Assembly: GCA_958410215.1 (NCBI GenBank) | Contig: CATYOF010000012.1 | Span: 1-64,000, forward strand | DNA: 64,000 nt | Reading direction: 5' to 3' | Origin: an uncultured Cryptobacterium sp. | GTDB lineage: Bacteria; Actinomycetota; Coriobacteriia; Coriobacteriales; Eggerthellaceae | Part shown: positions 35,994-45,012 of the stretch, piece after piece | Numbering within the stretch: the first letter of the stretch is position 1 | Layout of the letters: the number at the start of each line of letters is the position of its first letter | Position numbers and translations under genes: made by a program | Notes under the pieces: model-generated | Told to the model about the DNA's origin: nothing | The model's database searches: none | What the model saw: only the letters and a program-made list of their open reading frames with translations

Positions 35994-36069
35994 GGACCGT
36001 TAGCTTAGTTGGTAGAGCAGGGGACTCTTAATCCCAAGGTCCGGGGTTCGAGTCCCCGACGGTCCACCA
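35994..36069 (+). tRNA. tRNA-Lys (anticodon CTT)
   Basis: Acceptor ggaccgt / acggtcc, anticodon loop CTCTTAA with CTT, T-arm with GGTTCGAGTCC, encoded CCA. Reads AAG. Confidence 0.96.
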
Positions 36070-36079
36070 TTGAATCTTC

Positions 36080-36102
36080 GCTCCCCTTTCGGGAGCTTTT
36101 TT
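36080..36102 (+). terminator. Terminator of tRNA-Lys
   Basis: gctccc / gggagc stem, 5-base loop, six T. Confidence 0.88.
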
Positions 36103-36108
36103 ATTGTC

Positions 36109-36146
36109 GAAATTTAGACTTTTTCCTGAAATTCGGACTTTTTTCT
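36109..36146. repeat. Imperfect 19-bp tandem repeat
   Basis: GAAATTTAGACTTTTTCCT (36109-36127) is followed directly by GAAATTCGGACTTTTTTCT (36128-36146), 16 of 19 positions equal. Located between the tRNA-Lys terminator and the lipid kinase gene; role unknown. Confidence 0.7.
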
Positions 36147-36283
36147 CAAAAATCAGGGGTACCCTGCAGAAAATCCTTAGTTGTGAGAGGTTCAATATCT
36201 TTGGTGTATAGCGCTTTTGCTCCTCTCGGCAAGTTCAAGCGCGGTGTTTGCTATTATCGTAGTGTTACCCGACAGGAGGAATA

Positions 36284-37213
36284 ATGCTTGGATCCACCCT
36301 CATATTGGTAAACCCTGCCGCACGAAGTGGCAAAGCCTCTGAAGTAGCCGCTCAAACAGCAAGCGTACTCGATCAATTAAAAGCACATTCACCTCAGGAA
36401 CTTACCAGCTATTCATTTCATTACACTATTGCTCCTCATGATGCTACTTCGTTTATTCAACAAGAAGGTGCACAGTACGACACGATTATTGCCGTCGGGG
36501 GTGACGGTATTGTTAACGAAGTCATTAATGGGCTTATGGCTATTCCTGCAGCTAATCGACCTCGCTTCGGTCTAATCCCCTGCGGAAATGGCGATGATTT
36601 TGCTCGCAGCATCCACATGGATCGCAACCCCGCCCAATCGCTTCAGCAGTTCGCTACACGCACGCTCACGCCAAAACGCATAGATGTAGGACGAGCAAAT
36701 ACCCAGTGGTTTGCAGAAACTCTATCGTTTGGGTTGGATGCAGCTATAGCGCTTGGAACCCAAGAGCTTCGTACCAAAACAAAGCGTACGGGCACCAGCC
36801 TTTATGTGCAATGCGGTATAGATCAGTTAAGGAACCATCGCGATATCCACGAAGTAACCATGACTCTCGATGGTGGCGCTCCCCAATCAATTGCCTGCTA
36901 TATGCTCGCTATACAAAACGGCATGAGCTATGGGGGCGGCTTTAAAGTATGTCCTCAAGCACGTCTTAATGATGGCCTGCTTGATATCTGCTACGCTACC
37001 CCGCCACTTTCATTTATGGCAGCAACTACGCTGTTTCTTAAGGCAAAAGATGGCAAGCACATACACGACCAACATATTCATTTTGAAACCGCAAAACGAA
37101 TCGAATTATCCTTCAAACATGCCTTGCCTTCACAAATTGATGGCGAAAAGTTCGATGATACCGAAGTGGTAATTGAAACATTCCCCGGTGAGCTTGAAGT
37201 TCTTATGCCTTAG
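36284..37213 (+). CDS. Diacylglycerol/lipid kinase family protein
   Basis: 309 aa with a DAGK catalytic domain: LVNPAARSGKA, the nucleotide motif AVGGDGIVNEVINGLM, and IPCGNGDDFARS. The C-terminal half (about 145-309) has the beta-sandwich seen in YegS/DgkB. It phosphorylates diacylglycerol or a related lipid, feeding phosphatidic acid back into phospholipid synthesis. ATG 36284 follows a strong aggagga. Its stop codon lies inside a repeat shared with the convergent gap. Confidence 0.9.
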   Translation: MLGSTLILVNPAARSGKASEVAAQTASVLDQLKAHSPQELTSYSFHYTIAPHDATSFIQQEGAQYDTIIAVGGDGIVNEVINGLMAIPAANRPRFGLIPCGNGDDFARSIHMDRNPAQSLQQFATRTLTPKRIDVGRANTQWFAETLSFGLDAAIALGTQELRTKTKRTGTSLYVQCGIDQLRNHRDIHEVTMTLDGGAPQSIACYMLAIQNGMSYGGGFKVCPQARLNDGLLDICYATPPLSFMAATTLFLKAKDGKHIHDQHIHFETAKRIELSFKHALPSQIDGEKFDDTEVVIETFPGELEVLMP

Positions 37214-37266
37214 CGAACTCGATTTGCCTTAACGAACCCGAAATTCTACTGTTTTATCGAACTCGG
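37208..37266. repeat. Three-copy 15-bp direct repeat CCTTAnCGAACyCGA
   Basis: Copies at 37208-37222, 37227-37241 and a more divergent one at 37252-37266. The first contains the TAG stop of the lipid kinase gene. The repeat fills the 65-bp gap to the convergent MBL gene. Confidence 0.65.
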
Positions 37267-37278
37267 AGTGTAACTTCC

Positions 37279-38334
37279 CTACCACAAACGTCGATATACC
37301 AACGCACCCGCATCATTGACCGTGCGTGAAAGCAAACCAAGATCAAGCATATATTCCAAGGTGCCAAATATCGTAGCAATGCGGTTTATTTGCGTAGAAA
37401 TAGGAAATCCTTCAAGACCTTTTGGATAGTGAGCAGCACCCAAAATAGCCGCCTGACGTACCGTAAGCTCATCGTCGTTTTCAAACAGCTTGCGCGCACG
37501 AATTACCAGCGTCTCGTAACGTCCTTCAAGCATCGAAATAAACCGATTGATCTCAAACGAACCTAACAATGGGTTATGGTGGCACATATACACCGCCTGC
37601 AAGTTAAGTGCTTTGAGCTGTGCAAGGCTTTCCAAATACCTCGAAATAAGATGTTCATTTGCGGCATACTGCATACAACCAGGTGGAGCGTAGCAAATAT
37701 GATCACCCGCAAACAATATCTTTTTATTGCGATCAAGAAGACATAGATGATTGGAAGTGTGACCAGGGGTTAAAAGGGCTTCAAAATGGTATCCCGCAAG
37801 AGAAATTACTTCCCCACCGTGCAATTCAACACGCGTGCCTTGGGTTAGAACCTGAGCTTTTTTGCCTGAAGCAACAAGACGAATAAAAGAAGCTGCAGAT
37901 TCGCTATCCAAATCAGTCGAAGCACTTTGCACAAAGAAGGTTTTCATTAACGCTTCAGAGTCAACCTGGGTAGGCCCTGAATAGAGCGTCTTTGCCCCTT
38001 TATGAACACAGTACAGCAGGTTTCCATCATGATCATCATGAAAGTGAGATAAAAAAACTTCTGTTTGGTTCCAAGGCACATGGAGAATACGCTCTACCCC
38101 ATCAAGTGCTTCCGTACCACACAGATCGGGATGTCCGGTGTCAAAAATAAGAGCACGACTCCTTGGTTCTGCAATGCAATACAACTCTATGCGTTTGCAA
38201 AAAGGAAAACCCACTACATCAAAACTGCTTCGATATATATGCGATCTGAAAGGATAGCGCAGGGGAACCTCTTCAAGTACGCGTATAGCCTTGTAAGTAA
38301 CACCTGGCCATCGGTACTCCGGTTCAAAATCCAT
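37279..38334 (-). CDS. MBL-fold metallo-hydrolase
   Basis: 351 aa from ATG 38334, with aagga 7 bases upstream; two earlier in-frame ATGs have worse spacing. The metal-binding motif is FLSHFHDDHDGN (HXHXDH), with further ligands in TPGHTSNHLCL, FAGDHICYAPP and YMCHHNPLL. The last 90 residues look like a winged-helix-type domain common in this subgroup (LTVRQAAILGAAHYPKGL). The substrate is unknown. Confidence 0.85.
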   Translation of the reverse strand: MDFEPEYRWPGVTYKAIRVLEEVPLRYPFRSHIYRSSFDVVGFPFCKRIELYCIAEPRSRALIFDTGHPDLCGTEALDGVERILHVPWNQTEVFLSHFHDDHDGNLLYCVHKGAKTLYSGPTQVDSEALMKTFFVQSASTDLDSESAASFIRLVASGKKAQVLTQGTRVELHGGEVISLAGYHFEALLTPGHTSNHLCLLDRNKKILFAGDHICYAPPGCMQYAANEHLISRYLESLAQLKALNLQAVYMCHHNPLLGSFEINRFISMLEGRYETLVIRARKLFENDDELTVRQAAILGAAHYPKGLEGFPISTQINRIATIFGTLEYMLDLGLLSRTVNDAGALVYRRLW

Positions 38335-38565
38335 GCTCATATCCTTCCTCATTGTGTGAAACTTTCTCGTATCTGCTTAGGTGCCCTACGGTGCTAAAGC
38401 ATTAAACAGGAAAAGCAGTATCTAAAGTGTTGTTTAAGCGTAAGCGGCTTAGTTATTGCTACCCTTTGATCTATGTAAACAAACAAACTATTCTGTTGCT
38501 GAATCAGCAACACTTTTGATAATAGCGCAATCAGCCCTTTAAAAGAAAATATGGCCTAAATGAGC
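38335..38565. other. Gene-free stretch between MBL gene and gdhA terminator
   Basis: About 230 bp without a supportable gene; it should hold the promoter of the MBL gene, but I see no strong consensus. Confidence 0.4.
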
Positions 38566-38594
38566 AAAAGGCCCAAGAGTCTCTTGAGCCTTTT
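38566..38594 (-). terminator. Terminator behind gdhA
   Basis: AAAAGGCcCAAGAG pairs with CTCTTGaGCCTTTT with a single mismatch, giving a long hairpin about 60 bp past the gdhA stop. U-rich sequence follows on both sides, so direction is not certain. Confidence 0.7.
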
Positions 38595-38652
38595 GACTTT
38601 TTAAAAATTAACGCAGAGTTTGCTTACGAATTGTGAGCCCACAAAATATGGC

Positions 38653-39984
38653 TTACACAATACCCTGAGCCAACATAGCATCAGCAAGCTTCTTGAAGCC
38701 AGCAATGTTTGCACCTGCCACATAGTCACCTTCAACACCGTATTCACGTGCAGCATCGTCTGCAGCATGGAAGATGTTCTTCATGATGCCCTGAAGTTTA
38801 GCGTCAACTTCTTCGAAAGACCAAGAAAGACGCTCGGAGTTCTGAGACATTTCCAAACCAGAAGTTGCAACGCCACCAGCATTTGCTGCCTTACCAGGCA
38901 TAAATACGATGCCGTTTTCCTGCAGATACTCGGTAGCATCCATAGTGGTAGGCATGTTAGCGCCTTCAGCTACAATCTGGCAGCCATTAGCAACCAAAGC
39001 CTTAGCATCATCAATAAGGAGTTCATTTTGAGTTGCGCAAGGAAGAGCAATATCAACCTTGATATTCCAAACGCCACGACCGTCATGATATTCAACACCT
39101 TCACGACGCTTTGCGTATTCAGAAATACGGCCGCGTTCAACTTCCTTGATCTGCTTTACCAAAGCAACATCAATTCCATTAGGATCATAAATCCAACCGG
39201 TGGAGTCAGACAGGGTAACTACCTTTGCACCCAACTGCTGGGCCTTTTCGGTAGCATAAATTGCAACGTTACCAGAACCAGATACGGCAACCGTCTTACC
39301 CTCGAAAGAATCGCCCTTGCAAGCAAGGTATTCCTGTACAAAATAAATCAAACCATAGCCAGTTGCTTCGGTACGAGCCAGAGAGCCACCATAGGAAAGA
39401 CCCTTGCCGGTCAAAACGCCTTCCCAAACATTGCGAATACGCTTGTACTGACCAAACATATAGCCAATTTCACGAGCGCCCGTTCCGATGTCACCAGCAG
39501 GAACGTCGGTATCAGCACCTACATGCTTGCAAAGCTCGGTCATGAAGGACTGGCAGAAACGCATTACTTCAGCGTCAGACTTACCCTTAGGATCGAAGTC
39601 AGAACCGCCCTTGCCGCCGCCCATAGGAAGCGTGGTCAAGCTGTTCTTGAAAATCTGCTCAAAACCAAGGAACTTAATAATGCCAAGGTTTACGGAAGGA
39701 TGAAGACGAAGACCACCCTTGTAAGGGCCAAGGCAGCTGTTGAACTGTACGCGGAAACCACGATTTACCTGAACTTTACCCTCGTCGTCTACCCAAGGAA
39801 CACGGAACATAATAACGCGTTCTGGTTCTACAATGCGCTCAAGCAATCCAGCCTTTTCGTATTCTGGATGAGCCTCAATAACAGGCTTCAAAGACGTAAG
39901 AACTTCAGTTACCGCCTGAATAAACTCAGGCTCGTTGGCATTCTTTGCCTTAACCTGTTCAATAACGGAGTCGACGTAACTCAT
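38653..39984 (-). CDS. gdhA: Glutamate dehydrogenase (hexameric)
   Basis: 443 aa from ATG 39984, directly behind gaggaggaattt. It catalyses reductive amination of 2-oxoglutarate. Class I hexameric GDH features are the active-site lysine region LPMGGGKGGSDFDPKGKS, GPYKGGLRLHPSVN, VSGSGNVAIYATEKA in the coenzyme domain, and CQIVAEGANMPTT. Length and motifs match the NADP-dependent biosynthetic enzymes, but coenzyme use is not proven. The opposite strand is open over nearly the full length; I treat that as a shadow. Confidence 0.96.
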   Translation of the reverse strand: MSYVDSVIEQVKAKNANEPEFIQAVTEVLTSLKPVIEAHPEYEKAGLLERIVEPERVIMFRVPWVDDEGKVQVNRGFRVQFNSCLGPYKGGLRLHPSVNLGIIKFLGFEQIFKNSLTTLPMGGGKGGSDFDPKGKSDAEVMRFCQSFMTELCKHVGADTDVPAGDIGTGAREIGYMFGQYKRIRNVWEGVLTGKGLSYGGSLARTEATGYGLIYFVQEYLACKGDSFEGKTVAVSGSGNVAIYATEKAQQLGAKVVTLSDSTGWIYDPNGIDVALVKQIKEVERGRISEYAKRREGVEYHDGRGVWNIKVDIALPCATQNELLIDDAKALVANGCQIVAEGANMPTTMDATEYLQENGIVFMPGKAANAGGVATSGLEMSQNSERLSWSFEEVDAKLQGIMKNIFHAADDAAREYGVEGDYVAGANIAGFKKLADAMLAQGIV

Positions 39985-40188
39985 AAATTCCTCCTCGATT
40001 AACACTCAACGTTCAGTATGGTATCAAAGAGAAGTACTTTATTTAAATAAAGCCACCCCTCGTTAACATGTTCGAAACAAACAATCGGGGGATGGCTTAA
40101 AACATCGGATAACTGTAATGAAGCGATATACGGCTGCCTTGTATGCTAGGCCAAGAGCGATAGATCGGCTGCTGGTAGCAAATAAAAG

Positions 40189-41904
40189 CTACATACGCTC
40201 TGGTGCCGAAACACCCAAAAGGTTAAGCGTGAGGGCCAAAACAATACGAGCAGAATCAGCCAAAGCAAGACGAGCCTGTTCGATTTCTTCACCTTCACCA
40301 ATAACACGGCAATTCGTATAGAACGAATGGAACAGCGAAGCTAGGTCCTGCGCATAGTGAGTCAAACGGAATGGCGCACGGTCGCGTGCTGCACCTGCAA
40401 TTAAATCCGTGAAATCGGCCATCTTGCGCATAAGATCCAGTTCGCTTTCGTGTGTTAACACAGTAAGGTTTGCTGAATCAATATGCAACGCCTCTACCAA
40501 ATCGGCAACCGTTGCCCCTTCGGTATCGATTCCACGAGCTTGCGCCGCTTTGCGCAAAATAGAGCAAATACGAGCATGGGCGTACTGCACGTAGTACACC
40601 GGGTTTGAAGCATCCTTTTTCTTTGCTACTTCAATATCGAAATCAATGGATTGATCGGAAGACTTGGATAACATCATATAGCGCGTTGCATCAACGCCTA
40701 CTTCATCAATTAATTCACGGAAGGTAATCATTTCACCTGTTCGCTTAGACATGCGAACCTGCTGACCATCACGGAACAGCGTTACTAGCTGACCAAGCAC
40801 CACTTCCAGAGCATCAGGATAACCCCACGCCGCCATCATTGCCTGACAGCGAGGAATATAACCATGATGGTCTGCACCCCAGATATCAATGAGATGATCG
40901 TAACCACGTTGCATCTTGTCATAGTGATAGGCCACATCAGACATGAAGTACGTCAACTCGCCATTTGTCTTAATTAAGACGCGATCTTTTTCATCGCCAA
41001 AGGCAGTGGAGCGGAAATAGGTTGCCCCATCCTGTTCAAAAATATAGCCACGTTCTTTCATGACTTCAAAAGCACGATCTACCTTTGTTTTGCCTTCCTC
41101 ATCAGGCACAAATAGAGAACGCTCAGAAAACCAGGTGTCAAAATGATTGCCAAAAATTTCCAACGTTTCTTTCACGTTGTCCATCATGGCCTTATAGCCC
41201 ATTTCACGAAACTCATGACGACGAGTATCGGGATCAACCGAAAGCCACTTATCACCATCACGGTCAATAATGTGCTGGGCAAGTTCTTTTACGTAGCCAC
41301 CACCATACGATGCCTCGGGCATTTCAACATCCTGCCCTAAGGCCTGCTGATAGCGCACCACCAAAGAATCAGCAAACACATTCATCTGATTTCCCTGGTC
41401 ATTGATGTAAAACTCTTCATCTACCTCATAACCAGCATGACGCATAACACGCGCAATAGCATCGCCTAAAGCTGCCCAACGACCATGACCTACATGCATA
41501 GGTCCTGTTGGATTAGCCGAAACGTATTCCAAATCCACCTTACAAGGCTCAGGAAGACTTGATTTGCCATAGGCGCTTCCCTGCTCGCGAACTTCGGTGA
41601 TAACCTTTTGAAATACCGAATTTGCAAGCGTAAGGTTAATAAAGCCAGGACCTGCAATTTCAACCGTTTCAATAAGATCGTTTTCGGGAAGATGATCCAC
41701 CAAAATTTGCGCAATTTGACGAGGACTCATACGAGCTGCTTTTGCAAGACGCATCGCAATAGTGCAAGCCCAATCGCCATGACCTTCTTCGCGAGGGCGT
41801 TCTAGGGTAGGTACCGGAACTTCATCTAAAGGCAATTCGCCTGCTTGAACAGCTGAAGTAAGAGCGTTGTGTAATACCACCTCTAAAGATTCACGAATGG
41901 TCAT
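40189..41904 (-). CDS. argS: Arginyl-tRNA synthetase
   Basis: 571 aa, class I synthetase. The HIGH box is in ANPTGPMHVGHGRW (about 130), and VRMSKRTGEMIT takes the KMSKS position. An N-terminal additional domain typical of ArgRS and a DALR anticodon-binding C-terminus ending LNLLGVSAPERM are present. ATG 41904 has aggaagga upstream. The cognate tRNA-Arg (TCT) is at 52926. Confidence 0.97.
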   Translation of the reverse strand: MTIRESLEVVLHNALTSAVQAGELPLDEVPVPTLERPREEGHGDWACTIAMRLAKAARMSPRQIAQILVDHLPENDLIETVEIAGPGFINLTLANSVFQKVITEVREQGSAYGKSSLPEPCKVDLEYVSANPTGPMHVGHGRWAALGDAIARVMRHAGYEVDEEFYINDQGNQMNVFADSLVVRYQQALGQDVEMPEASYGGGYVKELAQHIIDRDGDKWLSVDPDTRRHEFREMGYKAMMDNVKETLEIFGNHFDTWFSERSLFVPDEEGKTKVDRAFEVMKERGYIFEQDGATYFRSTAFGDEKDRVLIKTNGELTYFMSDVAYHYDKMQRGYDHLIDIWGADHHGYIPRCQAMMAAWGYPDALEVVLGQLVTLFRDGQQVRMSKRTGEMITFRELIDEVGVDATRYMMLSKSSDQSIDFDIEVAKKKDASNPVYYVQYAHARICSILRKAAQARGIDTEGATVADLVEALHIDSANLTVLTHESELDLMRKMADFTDLIAGAARDRAPFRLTHYAQDLASLFHSFYTNCRVIGEGEEIEQARLALADSARIVLALTLNLLGVSAPERM

Positions 41905-41936
41905 GAATATTCCTTCCTACCTTTATACCCAAAGAA

Positions 41937-41964
41937 CTCCCCATGCAGCTTTTCACACAGGGAG
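41937..41964 (-). terminator. Probable terminator behind the class IV aminotransferase
   Basis: On the minus strand CTCCCTGTG pairs with CATGGGGAG (9 bp, two G-T pairs) around a 10-base loop, followed by TTCTTT. Confidence 0.5.
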
Positions 41965-42032
41965 ATCTAGAGAAATCAAATCTATTTGTGAGCGGTTGTG
42001 ATTGTAACATGCCTTGCGCTTAAATACGTGTT

Positions 42033-42881
42033 TTACTGTGCTCGTTCCTTGATATACCTATCGCATTCTTCAGTTACATACGCGCGAAGCTTATCAAGTA
42101 ACGCTTCATCTTTGCCACCTACAGGAGTACCATCAATGGATTGGATAGGCAAACAAAGTGTACTGGATGAACTTACAATTACCTCATCTGCGTCTTTCAA
42201 TTCATCAAGCGTAAACAGCTTTTCGACAACCGGAATTTCCAAGGCCATGCACGCTTGAATTAAATGCTTTCTAGCAATACCGGGAAGAATATGATTATCG
42301 GCAGGATGGGTAACAAAACAGCCATCTTTAAGCATCTGTACGTTGCTGTGCGCGCATTCGGTTACATACCCATCACGAACAAAAACTGCCTCGTAGCAGT
42401 CCGCTTCCTTGGTGCGCTGCGCCGCTATAACATTAGGAAGCAAATTCAGCGTTTTCGTATTGCACATCTGAAAGCGCACATCTTCCACACTGATAAGATC
42501 TTGCCTATCGTAGAGATCTTCCATACTGTCCGGAACAATCATGATCCATAAATTAGCAGGTCCCTCGCAGAAATAATGGTGACGATAATCCGTCCCGCGT
42601 GTTACCTGCCAGTACACAAAGTTCACCGGAGCATCCACCTTGGCAAGCAAGTCGGTTAAAAGAACTTTCAAATCTTCCTTGGTAATTCCCGGGTCAATTT
42701 CCACATTGGCGCAGCTATTAAAGAAGCGATCAATATGATCTTCTGCAAACAGTACTACCCCATCAATACCCATGGTTGCGTCATACACGCCATCGCCATA
42801 GAAAGAAACACGATCCAAAAAGGGAACCTTCATATCCTCAAGTGGACCGAACTCACCGTTGTAATATCCTAAGCGTTCCAT
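42033..42881 (-). CDS. Class IV PLP aminotransferase, D-amino acid aminotransferase-like
   Basis: 282 aa, fold-type IV. GYYNGEFGPLEDMKVPFLDRVSFYGDGVYD at the N-terminus (in part: FLDRVSFYGDGVYD), VYWQVTRGTDYRHHYF, the lysine region near TKTLNLLPNVIAAQRTKEADC (in part: TKTLNLLPN) and GIARKHLIQ resemble D-alanine aminotransferase. A branched-chain or aminodeoxychorismate lyase role is less likely. With murI in the same window it would supply D-amino acids for the wall. ATG 42881 has aaggag upstream. Confidence 0.85.
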   Translation of the reverse strand: MERLGYYNGEFGPLEDMKVPFLDRVSFYGDGVYDATMGIDGVVLFAEDHIDRFFNSCANVEIDPGITKEDLKVLLTDLLAKVDAPVNFVYWQVTRGTDYRHHYFCEGPANLWIMIVPDSMEDLYDRQDLISVEDVRFQMCNTKTLNLLPNVIAAQRTKEADCYEAVFVRDGYVTECAHSNVQMLKDGCFVTHPADNHILPGIARKHLIQACMALEIPVVEKLFTLDELKDADEVIVSSSSTLCLPIQSIDGTPVGGKDEALLDKLRAYVTEECDRYIKERAQ

Positions 42882-42963
42882 AAGGTTTATCTCCTTAATG
42901 CATAGAGCAGATTGAATGAGCGTTTATGACTACCTTTGTTTTGGTTTATAAGTTTATATGTAT

Positions 42964-43144
42964 CCAAGCTACTCCAGATAGTAAAGGTTTTGAGGCACTC
43001 TGAACACCACTTACCCCCGCACGTTCTTTAGAACGTGCTTTATTGTGCATGAAGCAGTGCAGCGTACGAACCGATAAGCAAAAAAGCTTATCGGTGAGCA
43101 GCGAAACGGGTGCTAGAAAATCTTTACTATTTGGAGTAGCTTGG
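42964..43144 (+). ncRNA. Unassigned structured inverted-repeat element (candidate RNA or palindromic mobile relic)
   Basis: A 23-base left arm (42964-42986) pairs over its full length with the right arm (43122-43144); the one non-Watson-Crick position is G-U on the plus strand but A-C on the minus strand. The stem continues with TTTT/AAAA and GCAC/GTGC (42987-42998 with 43110-43121). Inside are two perfect hairpins: GCACGTTC-ttta-GAACGTGC (43019-43038) and ACCGATAAGC-aaaaaa-GCTTATCGGT (43070-43095). It fills most of the 282-bp gap between argF and the aminotransferase. No RNA family I know fits, and no clear promoter, terminator or target-site duplication is seen. Strand is inferred from the G-U position only. 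Confidence 0.5.
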
Positions 43145-43163
43145 GCAAATAAGCTCTATCGAC

Positions 43164-44159
43164 TTAATCACGCAATGTTGCAAGCACAATGGCCTTAATG
43201 GAATGCATGCGGTTTTCTGCTTCGTCAAACACCTTTGAAGCGTCCGATTCAAACACTTCGTTAGTTACTTCCATTTCCGTTAATCCAAACTTTTCTTCAA
43301 TTTCTTGCGCAACGGTAGTATGAGTGTCGTGGAACGCTGGCAAGCAATGCATGAAGATGGCGTTATCTGCCGCATTAGCCATAACCTGAGCATTAATTTG
43401 ATAAGGAGAAAGCTCTTTAATACGTTCTTCCCACAAACTTGCTGGTTCGCCCATAGAAACCCAAATATCGGTATACAGAATGTTGGCGCCCTTAGTTCCC
43501 TCTTCCACATCAGACGTTACCAACACTTCGCAGCCGTTTTCTTTAGCTATTGCTTGGCATGTTTCAACAAGCTTTGGATCAGGCATGGAAGATTCTGGTG
43601 CGCAGGCCACAAAAGTAATACCCATCTTTGCGCAGCCAACCATAAGCGAATTTGCTACGTTATTCTTCGCATCGCCCATGAACACAAGCTTCAAGCCTTC
43701 AAAAGAACCATAGTTTTCACGAATCGTAAGTAAGTCGGCAATGGTTTGGGTAGGATGACATTCAGTGGTCAAACCATTCCATACCGGAACACCAGCATAT
43801 TCTGCTAAGGTGTCTACGATTTCTTGACCGTACCCGCGATATTCAATGCCATCAAACATACGCCCCAGCACACGTGCAGTATCTTCGATAGATTCCTTAT
43901 TACCCATCTGGGACCCAGCGGCATCCAGGTATGTTACACCCATACCCAAATCGTGACCTGCAACTTCAAAAGAGCAACGAGTACGCGTTGAAGTTTTTTC
44001 GAACAACAACACGATATTTTTGCCTTCAAGTTCCTTATGAAGAATACCTGCATGTTTTTTCTCTTTTAATTCCTGAGCAAGATCAACCAATGAAAGAATT
44101 TCTTCGGAAGTGAAGTCGAGCAACTTTAAGAAGTTACGGCCAGAAAGTGATGTTGCCAT
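43164..44159 (-). CDS. Ornithine carbamoyltransferase
   Basis: 331 aa from ATG 44159, directly behind aggagga. It carries the carbamoyl phosphate motif FEKTSTRTRCSFE, HPTQ in TECHPTQTIADLL, and the ornithine loop MHCLPAFHD. It may serve arginine synthesis (argF) or the catabolic arginine deiminase route (arcB); no arcA, arcC or other arg genes are near, so direction is open. The transcript end is not obvious: the structured element at 42964-43144 begins 20 bp past the stop. Confidence 0.94.
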   Translation of the reverse strand: MATSLSGRNFLKLLDFTSEEILSLVDLAQELKEKKHAGILHKELEGKNIVLLFEKTSTRTRCSFEVAGHDLGMGVTYLDAAGSQMGNKESIEDTARVLGRMFDGIEYRGYGQEIVDTLAEYAGVPVWNGLTTECHPTQTIADLLTIRENYGSFEGLKLVFMGDAKNNVANSLMVGCAKMGITFVACAPESSMPDPKLVETCQAIAKENGCEVLVTSDVEEGTKGANILYTDIWVSMGEPASLWEERIKELSPYQINAQVMANAADNAIFMHCLPAFHDTHTTVAQEIEEKFGLTEMEVTNEVFESDASKVFDEAENRMHSIKAIVLATLRD

Positions 44160-44191
44160 TGGTCCTCCTGATATGACAAGCAAAACATTAC

Positions 44192-44224
44192 AAATAAAAA
44201 GCGCACCTCATACAAGGTGCACTT
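44192..44224 (-). terminator. Terminator of the pst-phoU operon
   Basis: On the minus strand AAGTGCACCT pairs with AGGTGCGCTT (one mismatch) and runs into TTTATTTG, 111 bp past phoU. Confidence 0.8.
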
Positions 44225-44334
44225 CCATTATGACACAGTACGCAACTTTGCACCGTTACACTTTAGGTAACAGCACTGGGCATAACAGTAAGAGGATATT
44301 TCTTAAACAAGAAAGAACAGCCAATATCGGCAAA

Positions 44335-45009
44335 TTACTGAGCGTCTTCAGCAATAGTCATACCCTTATGGTTGCCCGTGATGGCATATTCTACCCATTC
44401 GGCAATGTTTACCACATGGTCTCCAATGCGTTCAAGGTATTTACCAATCATCAAAATATCAAGCGCTGAAGTTTCATCGGGCAGATGCTTAGCAATGTGA
44501 TTGGCAATATCTCGTTTTAAATCTTCAAACAACAAATTAATTTCTTCATCACGCGCTATCGTTTCCCTTGTTTTCTCTAAATCAAGATACAGATACGCAT
44601 CAATCACATCATTTACCTGTTTTGAGGCCTTTTCTGCCATTGCTGAAAGTGCCGCAAAATTCGAAAGATCCAATCCTTCAGGCAAGCCAGTTGCAATTTC
44701 GCAAATTTCCGCTGCCTGATCACCAATGCGTTCAAGATCAGTAATCATCTTCAAAGCCGAAGTAACCGTTCGAAGATCAGTTGCAACAGGCTGTTCGCGC
44801 AGCAACAGGCGCAAACATAAGCGCTCAATTTCGCGTTCCTTTTCGTTGATTAGCGAATCGTTTTGCGCGATAAGCATTGCCTTAGTGGGATTAGTTTGCT
44901 TCACCGCATCAAAGGAACCTTCAATTGCCTCTTTAACTAATTCACCCATAGCAGCCATTTGGGCATTCAAGGTGTGAAGTTCATCATCAAAAATTGGACG
45001 TGCAGCCAT
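44335..45009 (-). CDS. phoU: Phosphate-signalling protein PhoU
   Basis: 224 aa, two three-helix PhoU repeats with the metal-binding E(x)D-type motifs near ITDLERIGDQAAEI and YLERIGDHVVNIAEW. It links the Pst transporter to PhoR and represses phosphate uptake signalling when phosphate is ample. It is the last gene of the pst operon, 3 bp after pstB. Confidence 0.95.
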   Translation of the reverse strand: MAARPIFDDELHTLNAQMAAMGELVKEAIEGSFDAVKQTNPTKAMLIAQNDSLINEKEREIERLCLRLLLREQPVATDLRTVTSALKMITDLERIGDQAAEICEIATGLPEGLDLSNFAALSAMAEKASKQVNDVIDAYLYLDLEKTRETIARDEEINLLFEDLKRDIANHIAKHLPDETSALDILMIGKYLERIGDHVVNIAEWVEYAITGNHKGMTIAEDAQ

Positions 45010-45012
45010 GAC

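Noticed and set aside
38620..40002. 460-codon open frame antisense to gdhA on the plus strand
   Set aside because: The minus frame is an unmistakable GDH. The antisense product has no recognisable motif or ribosome site, and such long shadows arise from biased third-position codon use.
42964..43144. Retron RNA
   Set aside because: Inverted ends and internal hairpins fit superficially, but no reverse transcriptase gene is in the window and the G/branch-point context is not recognisable; kept as an unassigned element.
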